64,000 nt of DNA from Micropterus salmoides (Eukaryota; Chordata; Actinopteri; Centrarchiformes; Centrarchidae): NCBI RefSeq assembly GCF_014851395.1, contig NW_024040040.1:22363000-22426999 (forward strand). Direction: 5' to 3'. Shown here piece by piece: positions 32,266 to 42,906 of this stretch (positions within the stretch are counted from its first letter, which is position 1; every line of letters starts with the position of its first letter). The position numbers and the translations under genes were made by a program. The notes under the pieces are model-generated. The model had not been told where the DNA came from, made no database searches, and saw only the letters and a list, made by a program, of their open reading frames with translations.

Positions 32266-32699
32266 TGATTTGATTTCCAACTTGGGTGCGAAAGACTAAG
32301 AACAAGACTTTCAAATGAGTTATAATTTAGTTCAGGTTTAGAGCTGATTAGTAGGCTAGAGTCGAAGATAGCTGCAACTCCACCTCCTCGGCCTGTGCCT
32401 CGAGAAATGTGAGTATTAATATGACTGGGAGGGGTGGATTCATTTAGGCTAACATATTCTCCATCACCCAGCCAGGTTTCAGTAAGACCAAATAAATCAA
32501 TATCATAATCTGATATTAGTTCATTTACTAGTACACCTTTAGAAGAGAGAGATCTGATGTTTAAGAGTCCACATTTAACTCTCCTATTCGTTTGCACTAT
32601 TGCTCTTTTGATTTGAATTTTTATGAGGTTTTTATGCACAGCTCCTCTTCTGTTTACCTTTTTAAATAATTTCGATGGTTGGGGGGCAGACACCGTCAC
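32266..32699 (-). pseudogene. L2 ORF2 N-terminus: endonuclease start
   Basis: Frame from 32699 carries the AP-endonuclease landmarks GLLNIRSLSSK and LFGLTETWL followed by GRGGGVAAIF. The domain is cut after SLSHPSWKS, where the frame runs into the tandem array and stops at 32253. No RT follows. It is the piece missing from the L2 copy truncated at 11,937. Confidence 0.8.
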
Positions 32700-32855
32700 T
32701 ATAGGATTTTCACTAAGTAACTCCTGAAATGGAGGAGCAGAGAAGTGTGTTAGACTGCGACTCTGCGTAGGGTTTTGGGTGGGTAACTGCTGAAAAAGAA
32801 GGGCAGAGAAGTGTGTTAAACTGCGACTCTGCCTCCTGGTCTCAACTCTGGGTTG

Positions 32856-33749
32856 TCATGGATTTGGTCCACTAATAAACTTGGCCAGATTTCTAGAAAT
32901 GAGAGCTGCTCCTTCCCAAGTGGGATGGATGCCGTCTCTCCGGATCAGACCAGGTCTTCCCCAGAAAGTCTGCCAATGATCAACAAAGCCCACATCGTTT
33001 GCTGGACACCACCTCGACAACCAGCGGCGGAATGACGACATGCGGCTATACATGTCATCACTGGTCAGATTTGGCAGGGGTCCAGAGAAAACTACGGTGT
33101 CCGACATTGTTTTTGCATATGTACACACCGACTCAACATTAATCTTAGTGATCTCCGATTGGCGTAACCGGGAGTCATTACCGCCGACGTGAATAACAAT
33201 CTTACTGTATTTACGTTTATCCTTAGCCAGCAGTTTCAAATAAGACTCAATGTCGCCCGCTCTGGCCCCAGGGATGCACTTAACTATGGCCGCTGGCTTC
33301 GCTAACTTCACGTTTCTCAAAATGGAGCTGCCAATGATCAGAGTTGGTTTCTCAGCGGGTGTGTCGCTGAGTGGGGAAAATCTGTTAGAAACGTGAACAG
33401 TTTGATGATGCCCCGTGGACTTTGAATGCTTACGACTATTCCTCCTTCGGACAGTCACCCAGCCCCCCCCCTTTCCTGGCTGCACAGGGGATGCCGGAGG
33501 ACGGCTACCAGAGGCTAACTCAGGCCGTTCCGCACCGACTACCGGGGACTGGCTAGCTACAGTAGCTAAAGACTGATCTACCAAGGTGCGGAGCCGGACT
33601 TCTAAATCACTGAGCCTCGCCTCCATGTCTATAAATAAACTACACTTATTACATGTACCATTACCGCTAAAGGAGGCAGAGGAGTAACTAAACATCTGAC
33701 ACACCGAGCAGGAGAAAGTAGGAGAGAGAGAGGGAGAAGGAGAAGACAT
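32856..33749 (-). CDS. L2 ORF1 with SGNH-type esterase domain
   Basis: 297 intact codons. Residues 14-36 hold two CxxC pairs (C14, C17, C33, C36), a possible zinc-binding motif, followed by a short predicted coiled coil (about 41-59). Residues 135-297 look like an SGNH/GDSL hydrolase: IIGSSI (S141 as candidate nucleophile), VIHVGGND (N191) and DGIHPT (D272, H275). ORF1 proteins of this kind in CR1/L2 elements bind RNA and carry an esterase of uncertain role. Unlike the neighbouring ORF2 piece it has no stop or frameshift, so it is either young or recently moved. Confidence 0.75.
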   Translation of the reverse strand: MSSPSPSLSPTFSCSVCQMFSYSSASFSGNGTCNKCSLFIDMEARLSDLEVRLRTLVDQSLATVASQSPVVGAERPELASGSRPPASPVQPGKGGGWVTVRRRNSRKHSKSTGHHQTVHVSNRFSPLSDTPAEKPTLIIGSSILRNVKLAKPAAIVKCIPGARAGDIESYLKLLAKDKRKYSKIVIHVGGNDSRLRQSEITKINVESVCTYAKTMSDTVVFSGPLPNLTSDDMYSRMSSFRRWLSRWCPANDVGFVDHWQTFWGRPGLIRRDGIHPTWEGAALISRNLAKFISGPNP

Positions 33750-34239
33750 CGCTAGCTGCTAAGCTAAAGTCGCTAATGGCTAAGCTAAAGTACTGTAGCG
33801 TCAGCTACCAAAACTTTAGAACAACTATGAGATTGAACAGCAGTCACTAAAAGATGGAAAGAACTGTGAGTGCTTAGGCAAAATTACTGTAAAGAATAAG
33901 TGTTTAGCGAACAGTTGGCCGCTGTAATCAAACAAATGTAACTGTTATTTAGCGAGAGCAGCACAACACGGTACCAACACACAAGCACCGGAAACAGAAA
34001 TGAGTCGACACGCTTACCGCAATACGTCAGCAGTACCGGTTTTCAAGAGGCGCTATAAATGCATAATAATTGGACGTGGAATGAACCAAATCAAGCTATA
34101 GATCAGAAAATGCTTGTCCAGTCATTTCAAAACTTGCAGAATGTCTTTCGTAACAATATTGAACCATGTGTGTGAAATTCTTTTGATGGCGATATTGCGA
34201 TAAAAGGTATGAACCCGCGAATCGACGCTTGCGGCTATA

Positions 34240-34650
34240 TTTATCATTAACACTACGATTATTATTATAAACAGTACTCTAAATATCTGTACCATTATTC
34301 ATTCAGTCTATAGCAACATTACCTTTACTGTACCTCTGTGTGTATATTGTGTACGCTCCCTCCCTCCCCTCTCTCTCTCTCCTTCTCTCTCTCTCTCTCT
34401 CTCACCCACCCCCAACCGGTCGAGGCAGATGGCCGCCCACCCTGAGCCATGTTTCTGCTCGAGGTTTCTGCCTCTTAGAAGGAAGTTTTTCCTTGCCTCT
34501 GTCGCCTAGTGCTTGCTCTTGGTGGGAATTGTTCGGTTTCTGTAAATAACATCACAGAGCACAGTCTACTGTTCTTTTATGAAAAAGCGCTCTGAGAAAA
34601 CTGTTGTTGTGATTTGGCGCTATATAAATAAAATTTAATTGAATTGAATG
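34240..34650 (+). mobile_element. L2 3' end fragment
   Basis: Contains a CT-rich run (34,365-34,402), CAACCGGTCGAGGCAGATGG, TTTTCCTTGCCTCTGTCGCC, GAAAAAGCGCTCTGAG and the tail TATATAAATAAAATTTAATT ending in GAATTGAATG. It is the plus-strand equivalent of 8,340-8,700 and a severely 5'-truncated insertion. The left edge is uncertain. Confidence 0.8.
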
Positions 34651-36230
34651 TCACACATGTTGCATATATAACCATAAATATTCAGTAGATATAGATATGC
34701 ATTCTAAGCCATCAAAATATATCTTATTCACTGTTCCAATAAAGTACGAGATTTAAGTAAAAAGACTTAAATTAAAAATAACAATTCGAAAAGAAATACA
34801 AAATAATAATTTCATAATAATCATATATAATCATTAATGAAATATATTGTGTTTGATATTACAAAGTTATACTTGTTTCATAGTATTTTTTTTGTTTAAT
34901 AGTGTTGTTTGTGAACCCCTATTAGAGCGGTCCGATATACCTCCTGCTGCTGGGCCCACTAATTAATGTTACACCAAATAATATCACTAAATAATGGAAT
35001 TGTTGTGTAAAAAGTGGCACTAACAATCAATCACAAGCTGCTCTGAGGTGAGTGAAACAAACACAATATAAGGTCCTCTCAGAGTGAGCTGCCCCTGACA
35101 TATCATGACTGACCTTGCTGACTATGCCAGCACTTGTTTTTTCCCAGCAAGTCCAAAGAGTTCTTCTGGTCAGCACCTCTCACTTTACACACAGTCCATT
35201 CACAACTCCCTAAGTGGAGAAAATCTGTTTTGTATTTTAATAAGCCACCAAACATAGACATATGCACAGTTCTTTCTTCATTGGTGACACTGTGTTGAGA
35301 TACACGACAGCAAGATTGTCATGATGTCATCCACTGTCATTTCAGATGCAGAGGTGGTCAGAGTGAGTGATGCGGAAATGATTAATGTGCATCAGTAGAA
35401 GGTGAAACAGTAGCACTGAGTGTTGATCACAGGCAGCGGATGATTAAAATGATAGAGATGTGCCCAGGAAACTATTTCATCCATCCGAATTGTACGTCCT
35501 TGGTGACAGTTAACTAAAGTCCTTTTTAAAGCAGCCTGGCAAACAGTAATATCACAATGACACTTTCCCTGAAAGGTCTTACTGTTTTCATATACTCTCT
35601 AAATTCACATGCTTTTGAATGTGTTTTGTAAAGAGGATGCTGCTGCTGCTTCTGGAGGTATCCACACTCCATATGCAGAGAGGTCAGTCACAATCCGAGA
35701 GAGAGAGAAAAAAAGCTCTGTTCAATCTTTTCCACTAAATTACCTTGGCAGATCTCAAACAGAGTCCTTCACTCCTGCTGAATGATAATTGTAACTGGCA
35801 GGACCAATACTCGGGGGGTCATCTGTGGCAGAGAGGCTGGTTGCTGTGTAGGAATTACAGCTGCCTCTCTCATTCTCTCTACACACATTCGACGCTACTG
35901 GCGACTAGAAACGCCAATCAATATCTGCGACACGTCCCTCCCTAGCTTTTTACAGAAACATACCTATACCATACATATGTGTATATAAAAAACTTATACG
36001 GAGGCAAATAGCACTGCGCTTTCTGTTTCATGGAAATTTTCTTCGTAAAGTAATCCCTATGAGTAATCTCAGATTTTACAAAATTTACCTGTAATCTGAT
36101 TAAGTCTTAATTTTCTGTACTGTTACGGAATACAGTTCTTTTATATTGTAATTATGTAATGCCGTTACATGTAATCCGTTAATCCCGAACCCTGTTTATG
36201 AGTAACAAATATGCGGGCATTTAATATGTG
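34651..36230. other. No gene recognised
   Basis: AT-rich sequence without domain, terminal repeats or consistent splice structure. Short frames near 35,750-35,990 overlap in different phases and show nothing recognisable. Confidence 0.4.
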
Positions 36231-37280
36231 TAGGGCTATATGCACTTTGTGTTGAAAAGTGGTGGGGACATAAGGGCTCACATTAGGAGCGTGATGATAC
36301 ATTTGGGGTCACAAGATGTGCCGATGCACGAGAACAAGACAAGAAGCACATGGTGGTTCCGCTATAATCTTGAGAAGCTGCAGAGCTGCAGTCTCTTTTC
36401 ATTCAATTTACACTGTAAATTTCCAGCTAAACCGACGCTCATTGTTGACACTTTTCTCTCTCTCTCTTTCTCTCTCTCTCTCTCAAGTAGCCGGCTGTTT
36501 AAAAACAATAAAATACTCTTTCTGTGGTTCATCAACGGCGAAAGTCCCGCGAGGTGTGTACAACTCAGCATGACACCAGTGAAACTGTGGCTCGGTCTCT
36601 TCAGCAAGTATTCCTCTACTGACACTACACATGCACGCTACGCCTACACATGCACACTTTTCTCTCTCTCTCTTTCTCTCTCTCTCTCTCAAGTAGCCGG
36701 CTGTTTAAAAACAATAAAATACTCTTTCTGTGGTTCATCAATGGCGAAAGTCCCGCGAGGTGTGTACAACTCAGCATGACACCAGTGAAACTGTGGCTCG
36801 GTCTCTTCAGCAAGTATTCCTCTACTGACACTACACATGCACGCTACGCCTACACATGCACACTATGACCCAGGGTTAGGGTTACAATTTTGGATTATTC
36901 ACGCACTTTAAAAACATTTATTGAAAGTTTTTTTCGTTTTACATGTTTATTTACAGCATTAAACGTTGAAATGTATATTGTAATAGGCTGTATATTAAGT
37001 TAGTAGGAGAAAACTGGTAATTCTATGTAAAATCAGACGTTGAGCACCCCCATATCACCAAAATGGTATGATCCTTGTTTCGCTGCAAAGCTTCGACTGT
37101 GAGATTGACAGTCGAATCAGGCTCCGCCCATCGAATCTTCGTCTATTTGGGGTCAGCCCTACAATTTTTCAGAATCTTTTTAACAAATGCTTTCAAAAAG
37201 TGATGGGGAGAAAATCAGCCATTTCAAAATGTGGTGGGGACATGTCCCCAGCGTCCCCAGTGTAAATGACACCTATGGCT
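36231..37280. repeat. Possible degenerate DNA transposon
   Basis: Two ends share AAAAGTGGTGGGGACA-like text (about 36,255) and AAAATGTGGTGGGGACATGT (about 37,227), the latter leading to CCCCAGTGTAAATGACACC, a phrase I associate with hAT-like non-autonomous elements. The two are in the same orientation, so clean termini are not demonstrated. The interior holds the 206-bp duplication. Confidence 0.3.
36451..36862. repeat. 206-bp tandem duplication
   Basis: Copies at 36451-36656 and 36657-36862, each starting with a CT-rich run and containing AGTAGCCGGCTGTTT and AGTCCCGCGAGGTGTGTAC. I see a single substitution (CATCAACGGCG versus CATCAATGGCG), so the duplication is very recent. CT slippage at the junction is the likely cause. 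Confidence 0.95.
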
Positions 37281-37481
37281 ATGATTACATTTACAAATGG
37301 TAAATAATGACTCGGTAGTAAACGCAGTGAGTGTTTCTGTGTGCTTGCAGGTGTTCAACAGCAGCTCAAAAGTACCCTGAATATATCCCACCCTCTTCAC
37401 CTCCACCACCACCAAAAAAATTAACACCACCACTGAAACAAACTAAACAGTAGATTTTGGTAGATTTACCATGTGAAGTTA

Positions 37482-37634
37482 TGTTATGCACTGCGAGTGA
37501 CAGGTTACTGTGCCTTTAAGACTTACAGCAGTGATTTACGGCAAGAGGTAAAATGTAAGGTTTGTGGCAGTTGAGTAAATGCAACACGAACGAAGCTACA
37601 CGGTGTCGTTATTGAGTCCTACACAAACACAACA
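37482..37634 (+). repeat. 5' LTR (153 bp)
   Basis: TGTTATGCACTGCGAGTGAC to CACAAACACAACA. If the true LTR begins at the TG right after the G tract (41,680), this copy lacks its first ~41 bases, which would also explain the absent target duplication. Confidence 0.8.
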
Positions 37635-37648
37635 TTTGGCGAACGAGG

Positions 37649-40600
37649 ATGTCTGAACTCGTCTTACCACCACCGACACCTTTCCTACCTGTTCCTGGTG
37701 ATCCAGCGGTTCCCTGGGATCGCTGGTTGACGTCGTTTGAGGATTATTTGCTGGCTTTGGGACACTCGGACCTAGCGGAGGCGAGGAAGTGCGCGCTCCT
37801 GCGCCATTGCCTCGGGCAGGAGGGACAGCGAATCTTCGCCACGCTCACCTTATCGGATGACAAGTACGTCACAGCCACAGCTGCCTTGAAGGCTCACTGC
37901 AGCTCCAGAAGAAGCCGGCGGATGCACCGCTTTGAGTTCCGTCAGCGGACCCAAATGCCGGGTGAGACCGTTGCCCATTTTGTATCAGCATTACGTGAGC
38001 GGGCTAGACTTTGTGATTTTGGGGCTTTGGAGGATGGACTTATAGTCGACCAGTTAATAGAGAAAACGTCATGTCACCAGCTGAGGGAGAGACTTTTACT
38101 AGAGCCAGACTCCTCAACGCTAGCGGACGCTTTAGTAATTGGAAAGCAGTTGGAAACGGCCCTGATCGAGGCGCGCAAGTTCGGCTGCGCTGTGCACGAG
38201 CCTGTGACATCATCACCACCGTCAGTTCAGCACACAGAGACTGCCGAGGCGGCTGACAGGGTGAGTGACAGTCTGGATGTACAGAGGGTGGACAGGTGGC
38301 CCAGGGAGAGTGGGCACAAGAGCTGTAGCAACTGTGGCTCCCCTAAACATGCAACTAGAGATCAGTCATGTCCTGCCCATGGGAAACGTTGTCGTAACTG
38401 CAACAAGTTGAACCATTTTGCACGCTGCTGTCGCTCCTCTCCTGCTTGCCCCGATACTGCTGCTGTTCACATAAACACTGTACAGACCCCACAGCCTTCG
38501 TTCAAACTCTGCACATGCCGTGTGGGCACAGCTCTCATTCCACTCCTTGTGGACACAGGGGCTAAAGTTTCAATCCTGAACAAATGCACATATGACCGCT
38601 TCTTCAGTCATGTGCCTCTGGCGGCAGCGGCTAAACCCCTGTTAGGCTACAGCCATTTCCCCATCTCTACTCTGGGTGTGGCCCGCCTCCCCGTCAGCTA
38701 TGATCGACAATGTGCACCTGACACTAAGTTCTGCATCACCCGGAAGGGAGCTAACATTATGGGCCTTGACTTGTTCCTTGCCCTGGGCTTTACTGTGAGT
38801 GATGCGAGGGGCCTGCATGTCCTGCAGGTTGCCGCCTCCTGGCCTGACCGCTACCCACAACTGTTCAACGGGGTGGGCCGCATGCCTGGATTTGTACACC
38901 AGCCTACTGTTGATCTGTCAGTCCGCCCTGTGATCCAACCCCTACGGCGCATTCCCCTGGCTCTCCATGATGCGGTGGAGGCCGAGCTGCACCGCCTGGT
39001 GGAGGCGGACGTCATAGAGCCCGTCGACGCCTCGCCATGGGTGTCTAACCTGGTGATAGCCAAGAGGAGGGGGGGTGGACTGCGACTTTGTGTCGACCTC
39101 ACAGATGTAAACAAAGCCATCATTCCTGATAAGTACCCCCTACCTACGGCTGAGGAGCTCACTAGCCATTTCCATGGCTCCACTGTTTTCAGTAAGATGG
39201 ACTTACGTAACGGCTACCTGCAGGTCCCTCTGGCACCGGCTAGCATGGACCTTACAGCGTTTGTCACACATGTGGGGGTTTTCAGATTTAAACGCATGGC
39301 GTTTGGACTTTCATCAGCCCCGAGTTGTTTTCAGAAGATAATGTCACTCATACTGGCTGGTATCCAGGGTGTCTCCATCTACCTGGATGATGTGGTGGTG
39401 CATGCGCCCTCCACCGCGCTGCATGACGATCGCCTGGAGCAGGTCTTCCAGCGTTTCGAACAGCATGGGGTCACACTGAACTCTGAGAAATGCATGTTCG
39501 GGGTTGAGGAGGTTGAGTTCCTGGGCTTCCGGCTCTCGAAGAAGGGCATCGCCCCGATTATGTCCCACACTGACGCCATTCTGTCCCTGCCAGACCCGCA
39601 GTCACCATCCCAGTTGTCTTCCTTCCTGGGGATAGCCGCCTACTACCTCAGATTCATGCCACACTACTCTGACACAACGGCCCCCCTGCGCCGGCTGCTC
39701 AGGAAGGATGTTACGTGGGACTGGACCCCGGCCTGCCACGAAGCTGTGCGCGTCATCAAACAGCTCACGTCCCCACCGAAACTGACCCATTTTTGCTTGA
39801 CCGCGCCCACCATGGTCACCTGCGACGCCTCCGGGGTGGCGTTAGGCGCTGTGCTCTCTCAGACTCAAGAGGGGGTGGAACGCCCGGTGGCTTTTGCTTC
39901 ACGGGCACTTACTCCAGCAGAGCAGAAGTATTCAGTGGGGGAGAGGGAGGCCCTGGCCTGCCTGTGGACGTGTGAACGCTGGCATGTTTACCTTTACGGG
40001 AGGCCCTTCACCATCCGCACAGACCACCAAGCGCTGACGGCATTGCTGGTGACTCAAGGCTCGGGGCACAGGCCCATGAGACTGCTGAGGTGGGCTGACA
40101 GGCTGAACCAGTACAATTTCAGTCTGGAGTTTATGCCTGGGCGGGCCAACACGGTGGCCGACCTCCTGTCTAGAGCTGTGTCGGTGACGAAGGAGACGGG
40201 TAGAGTGACACCAGACACAGAGAGCGACGAAGACTGGGTCCACATCCTGCACGGGCCCCTCAGTTCAGTAGTCACTCTGGCAGAGCTGCAGCAGGCCTCA
40301 GCAGCTGATGAGGTCCTCACAACTCTCCGTACCTACGTCCAGGACGGCTGGCCTACCAAAGTGGATGACAGGCTGCTCCCCTATTACCGCTTCCGCAATG
40401 AGCTCTCCTGCTGGGGGGCAGGGTGCCTGGCCCGTGGCCACCATGCAGTCATTCCGGAGTGTCTCAGGTCCAGAGTACTACACATGGCGCATGAGGGGCA
40501 CCTGGGGGTGGTCAAGGTGAAGCAGCGCTGCCGTGACACAGTGTGGTGGCCCCACATAGATACTGATGTTGAGGAGCTGGTACGTAACTGCACTTGCTGC

Positions 40601-41617
40601 CTCCTGAGTGGGAAAACTGGTCAGCCAGCCACAGCCCCTCTCACCCCGACACTTTGGCCATCGTCACCCTGGGAGCATATTCAGGTCGACCTCTGTGGTG
40701 AACTTCACGGGGCACCTGCTCACGCTCGCTACCTGCTGGTTGTGCACGATCTTCACTCGAAGTGGCCAGAGGTTTTTCAGCTGAGCTCCATCACTGCACA
40801 CTCCATCATCGACCGCCTGGACAACTTGTTTGGGCGCTGGGGCCTCCCCGGTGTCATCACAACGGATAATGGGCCCCAATTTGCTTCTGTGGAGTTCACA
40901 GAGTTTTTCACGATACGGTCCATCAAGCACATCAGAACGGCAGTGTATCACCCAGAGAGTAATGGGGGGGTGGAAAGGCTGAATAAAACTCTCAAAAATG
41001 GAATCCGAGCCTGTCTGGAGGAAGGGAAGACCTTCAGCGACGCACTCAACCAAACTCTCCTGACCATCCGGGCATCCAAGCATTCCACCACAGGAGTGTC
41101 ACCGGCGATGCTCATGATTGGGCGTGAACTAAAGCAACCTCTGGACTGCTTGAGAGCAGAACCAGCTTCTGCACGTCGGAGCCCAGGGGTCCAGAAAGCC
41201 AGGGCTCAGGTGATGGGTTCGCAGGCTCGGATGAAAGAGAGGTTTGATGCCACGCACAGAGTGCAGACCCCCTCACTTTCTCCAGGGGTTTGGGTCAGGA
41301 TCAAACACCTCCACCGCCAAAATAAGCTGCAGTCATACTGGTCAGAGCCCCTGCAGGTGACGAAGCAGTTGGGGCCGGCCTCTTACAGACTGGAGAATGG
41401 GACTCGTTGGCACTCAAACCGCCTGCACAGAGTCGCAGCCCCCTCAGCACCAGCATCACCTCTGTCCCCAGCAGTGGCTCTAGGTTGGCAGCCCAGGCCA
41501 AGAGCTAACCGGGTGGGGGGTAATCCACCGGCACCGCCCGACGCAGCTTCACGGCCAGCATGCCCTCAGAGGATGAGGGTCCCGCCTGTCTGGCATGGGG
41601 ACTATGTGACAGGGTGA
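37649..41617 (+). CDS. Gag-pol polyprotein, Ty3/Gypsy
   Basis: One uninterrupted frame starting 15 bases after the LTR. Approximate order: gag capsid-like (1-190), two Cys/His knuckles (226-262, including CRNCNKLNHFARCC), aspartic protease with active site DTGA (302-305), reverse transcriptase (about 430-630; SKMDL at 515-519, YLDD at 578-581), RNase H (DAS at 726-728, TDHQA at 791-795), integrase with zinc motif (H948, H951, C981, C984) and catalytic D1014, D1073, E1109 (D-D-35-E). The C-terminal tail is proline-rich and shows no chromodomain. All catalytic residues I can check are present, so it is coding-competent by inspection. It supplies the kind of enzymes the non-autonomous LTR element would need, although the LTRs differ. 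Confidence 0.95.
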   Translation: MSELVLPPPTPFLPVPGDPAVPWDRWLTSFEDYLLALGHSDLAEARKCALLRHCLGQEGQRIFATLTLSDDKYVTATAALKAHCSSRRSRRMHRFEFRQRTQMPGETVAHFVSALRERARLCDFGALEDGLIVDQLIEKTSCHQLRERLLLEPDSSTLADALVIGKQLETALIEARKFGCAVHEPVTSSPPSVQHTETAEAADRVSDSLDVQRVDRWPRESGHKSCSNCGSPKHATRDQSCPAHGKRCRNCNKLNHFARCCRSSPACPDTAAVHINTVQTPQPSFKLCTCRVGTALIPLLVDTGAKVSILNKCTYDRFFSHVPLAAAAKPLLGYSHFPISTLGVARLPVSYDRQCAPDTKFCITRKGANIMGLDLFLALGFTVSDARGLHVLQVAASWPDRYPQLFNGVGRMPGFVHQPTVDLSVRPVIQPLRRIPLALHDAVEAELHRLVEADVIEPVDASPWVSNLVIAKRRGGGLRLCVDLTDVNKAIIPDKYPLPTAEELTSHFHGSTVFSKMDLRNGYLQVPLAPASMDLTAFVTHVGVFRFKRMAFGLSSAPSCFQKIMSLILAGIQGVSIYLDDVVVHAPSTALHDDRLEQVFQRFEQHGVTLNSEKCMFGVEEVEFLGFRLSKKGIAPIMSHTDAILSLPDPQSPSQLSSFLGIAAYYLRFMPHYSDTTAPLRRLLRKDVTWDWTPACHEAVRVIKQLTSPPKLTHFCLTAPTMVTCDASGVALGAVLSQTQEGVERPVAFASRALTPAEQKYSVGEREALACLWTCERWHVYLYGRPFTIRTDHQALTALLVTQGSGHRPMRLLRWADRLNQYNFSLEFMPGRANTVADLLSRAVSVTKETGRVTPDTESDEDWVHILHGPLSSVVTLAELQQASAADEVLTTLRTYVQDGWPTKVDDRLLPYYRFRNELSCWGAGCLARGHHAVIPECLRSRVLHMAHEGHLGVVKVKQRCRDTVWWPHIDTDVEELVRNCTCCLLSGKTGQPATAPLTPTLWPSSPWEHIQVDLCGELHGAPAHARYLLVVHDLHSKWPEVFQLSSITAHSIIDRLDNLFGRWGLPGVITTDNGPQFASVEFTEFFTIRSIKHIRTAVYHPESNGGVERLNKTLKNGIRACLEEGKTFSDALNQTLLTIRASKHSTTGVSPAMLMIGRELKQPLDCLRAEPASARRSPGVQKARAQVMGSQARMKERFDATHRVQTPSLSPGVWVRIKHLHRQNKLQSYWSEPLQVTKQLGPASYRLENGTRWHSNRLHRVAAPSAPASPLSPAVALGWQPRPRANRVGGNPPAPPDAASRPACPQRMRVPPVWHGDYVTG

Positions 41618-41662
41618 TAGGGACACTGGGGAATGTGGGCTAAATGTTATGTTTCAGTTCCC

Positions 41663-41673
41663 GGGGGGGGGGG
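41663..41673 (+). other. Candidate polypurine tract (G11)
   Basis: A run of 11 G then A. It lies 47 bases before the 3' LTR boundary defined by alignment but only six bases before a TG at 41,680. A tract normally abuts the LTR, which supports the longer LTR model. Confidence 0.6.
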
Positions 41674-41720
41674 ATTTTATGTCTGAAAACGTTCAGTATG
41701 TGTCCTGTTCGACTTTGTTA

Positions 41721-41869
41721 TGTTATGCACTGCGAGTGACAGGTTACTGTGCCTTTAAGACAGCAGTGATTTACGGCAAGAGGTAAAATGTAAGGTTTGC
41801 GGCAGTTGAGTAAACGCAACACGAACAAAGCTACACGGTGTCGTTATTGAGTCCTACACAAACACAACA
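41721..41869 (+). repeat. 3' LTR (149 bp aligned part)
   Basis: Matches 37482-37634 except for a missing 4-base stretch (AGACTTACAGCAG versus AGACAGCAG) and three substitutions. It may begin earlier, at 41,680. Confidence 0.85.
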
Positions 41870-42906
41870 GCGTCCATATGGGACAGGCCTTTAATTCCTT
41901 TTGCACAAAACAAACAGAATAATACTTGTATAAAAATGATCAAATAATATCAAATACACGTAATTCATTTGATCTAGCTCCGACAGACAGCTTGTGCGCT
42001 TTTATTTTGAAGGCAGCAACTAACGAAAACAACAACAGGGTGCAGGATGAGAGAAGTGCAGAAGTTAGCAGACAGAGAGCGATGGGACTTCACATGACAG
42101 GATTCATAACTAAATTTTTCTTAAAAGTTTTGATTCTTTTGATCAGTGGACCCTTACAGACAAGGAAGATAAATAATCAAGGAATGTACACATTCGGACT
42201 TAACGAGCGGACTTAACAAGGCTTCAAAGGTAACGGTATTCAGCACTTTTTCTCCTTTCCTCTAGTACCATGCAGGTTAAGAATTAGACTTTGGGGCTTG
42301 TTGTTTGCGTTAAATGAACTGAACGATTGTGGAGAATCTAACCGATCTAACAATGTGTAGCATGTCCATACTGACACATTGATCATACAACAACATTAAT
42401 ATTAGTGTTCACGATCTAAGCAGCTTAGAAGAAGCTAAAGCGGGCGACCCTGCAGGGTTTAAGAGGTTTAATACATCCAAAGAACTTCTATAAAAACCAG
42501 ACCGGCCGTTTAATGGAGGCAGGCGTTTATTTGTCAAAATGTGTTCCCACATCAGGCCAGTACAGGAGGTAGGCGGCTATTAATTGAAGTTTTACGGTGA
42601 TTAAAATTGATTCATTAAAATTGCTATGGCAACTGACAGCACTTGTAGAAGCAGCAGCCGGTTGCTCCTTCAAACTTTACTACACTTTTGTTTTTATCTG
42701 TTTTTTCAGGCTTTATTGCCGAAACATGTTACCTCTGACATAAATACAGTCATTGGAAAATGAAGACGGGTTTCTGGATTAATGAGCAGTGGACCACGAT
42801 CCACCCAGCCCAAACAACCGGACCAGGCGTAGAGACCAGGCGCTCAGCAGGTGGTCCATGTTCTGAACTGTCAGCGCAGGACTCCGGAGAGATGAGAGGA
42901 GGTGGA
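41870..42906. other. No gene recognised
   Basis: AT-rich sequence, no repeats or domains that I can name. A 96-codon frame at 41926-42216 has no recognisable features. Confidence 0.4.

Larger units (their letters stand above)
32266..34050 (-). mobile_element. L2 LINE, 5' half only
   Basis: On the minus strand it contains a 5' UTR (about 33,750-34,050), an intact ORF1 (32856-33749) and the N-terminal endonuclease (to 32,266), where it stops at the 469-bp array. LINEs are normally truncated at the 5' end, so a copy lacking its 3' half points to rearrangement. Its last ~66 bases duplicate the outer end of the L2 copy at 11,871-11,936. Confidence 0.8.
37482..41869 (+). mobile_element. Ty3/Gypsy retrotransposon with intact gag-pol
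   Basis: Matching short LTRs at both ends, a primer-site-like TGGCGAACGAGG two bases after the 5' LTR, one open 1322-codon gag-pol frame and a G11 tract near the 3' end. The RT-RNase H-integrase order is that of Ty3/Gypsy. The single-frame gag-pol with short LTRs resembles the Mag-like / K02A2.6-like group, tentatively. The LTRs differ by three substitutions and a 4-base gap in about 149 bases. Flanking five bases (AGTTA and GCGTC) do not match, so no target duplication is seen at these boundaries. Confidence 0.9.

Noticed and set aside
37482..41869. Chromodomain-containing (Sushi-like) chromovirus
   Set aside because: The integrase C-terminus ends in a proline-rich tail with no recognisable chromodomain.
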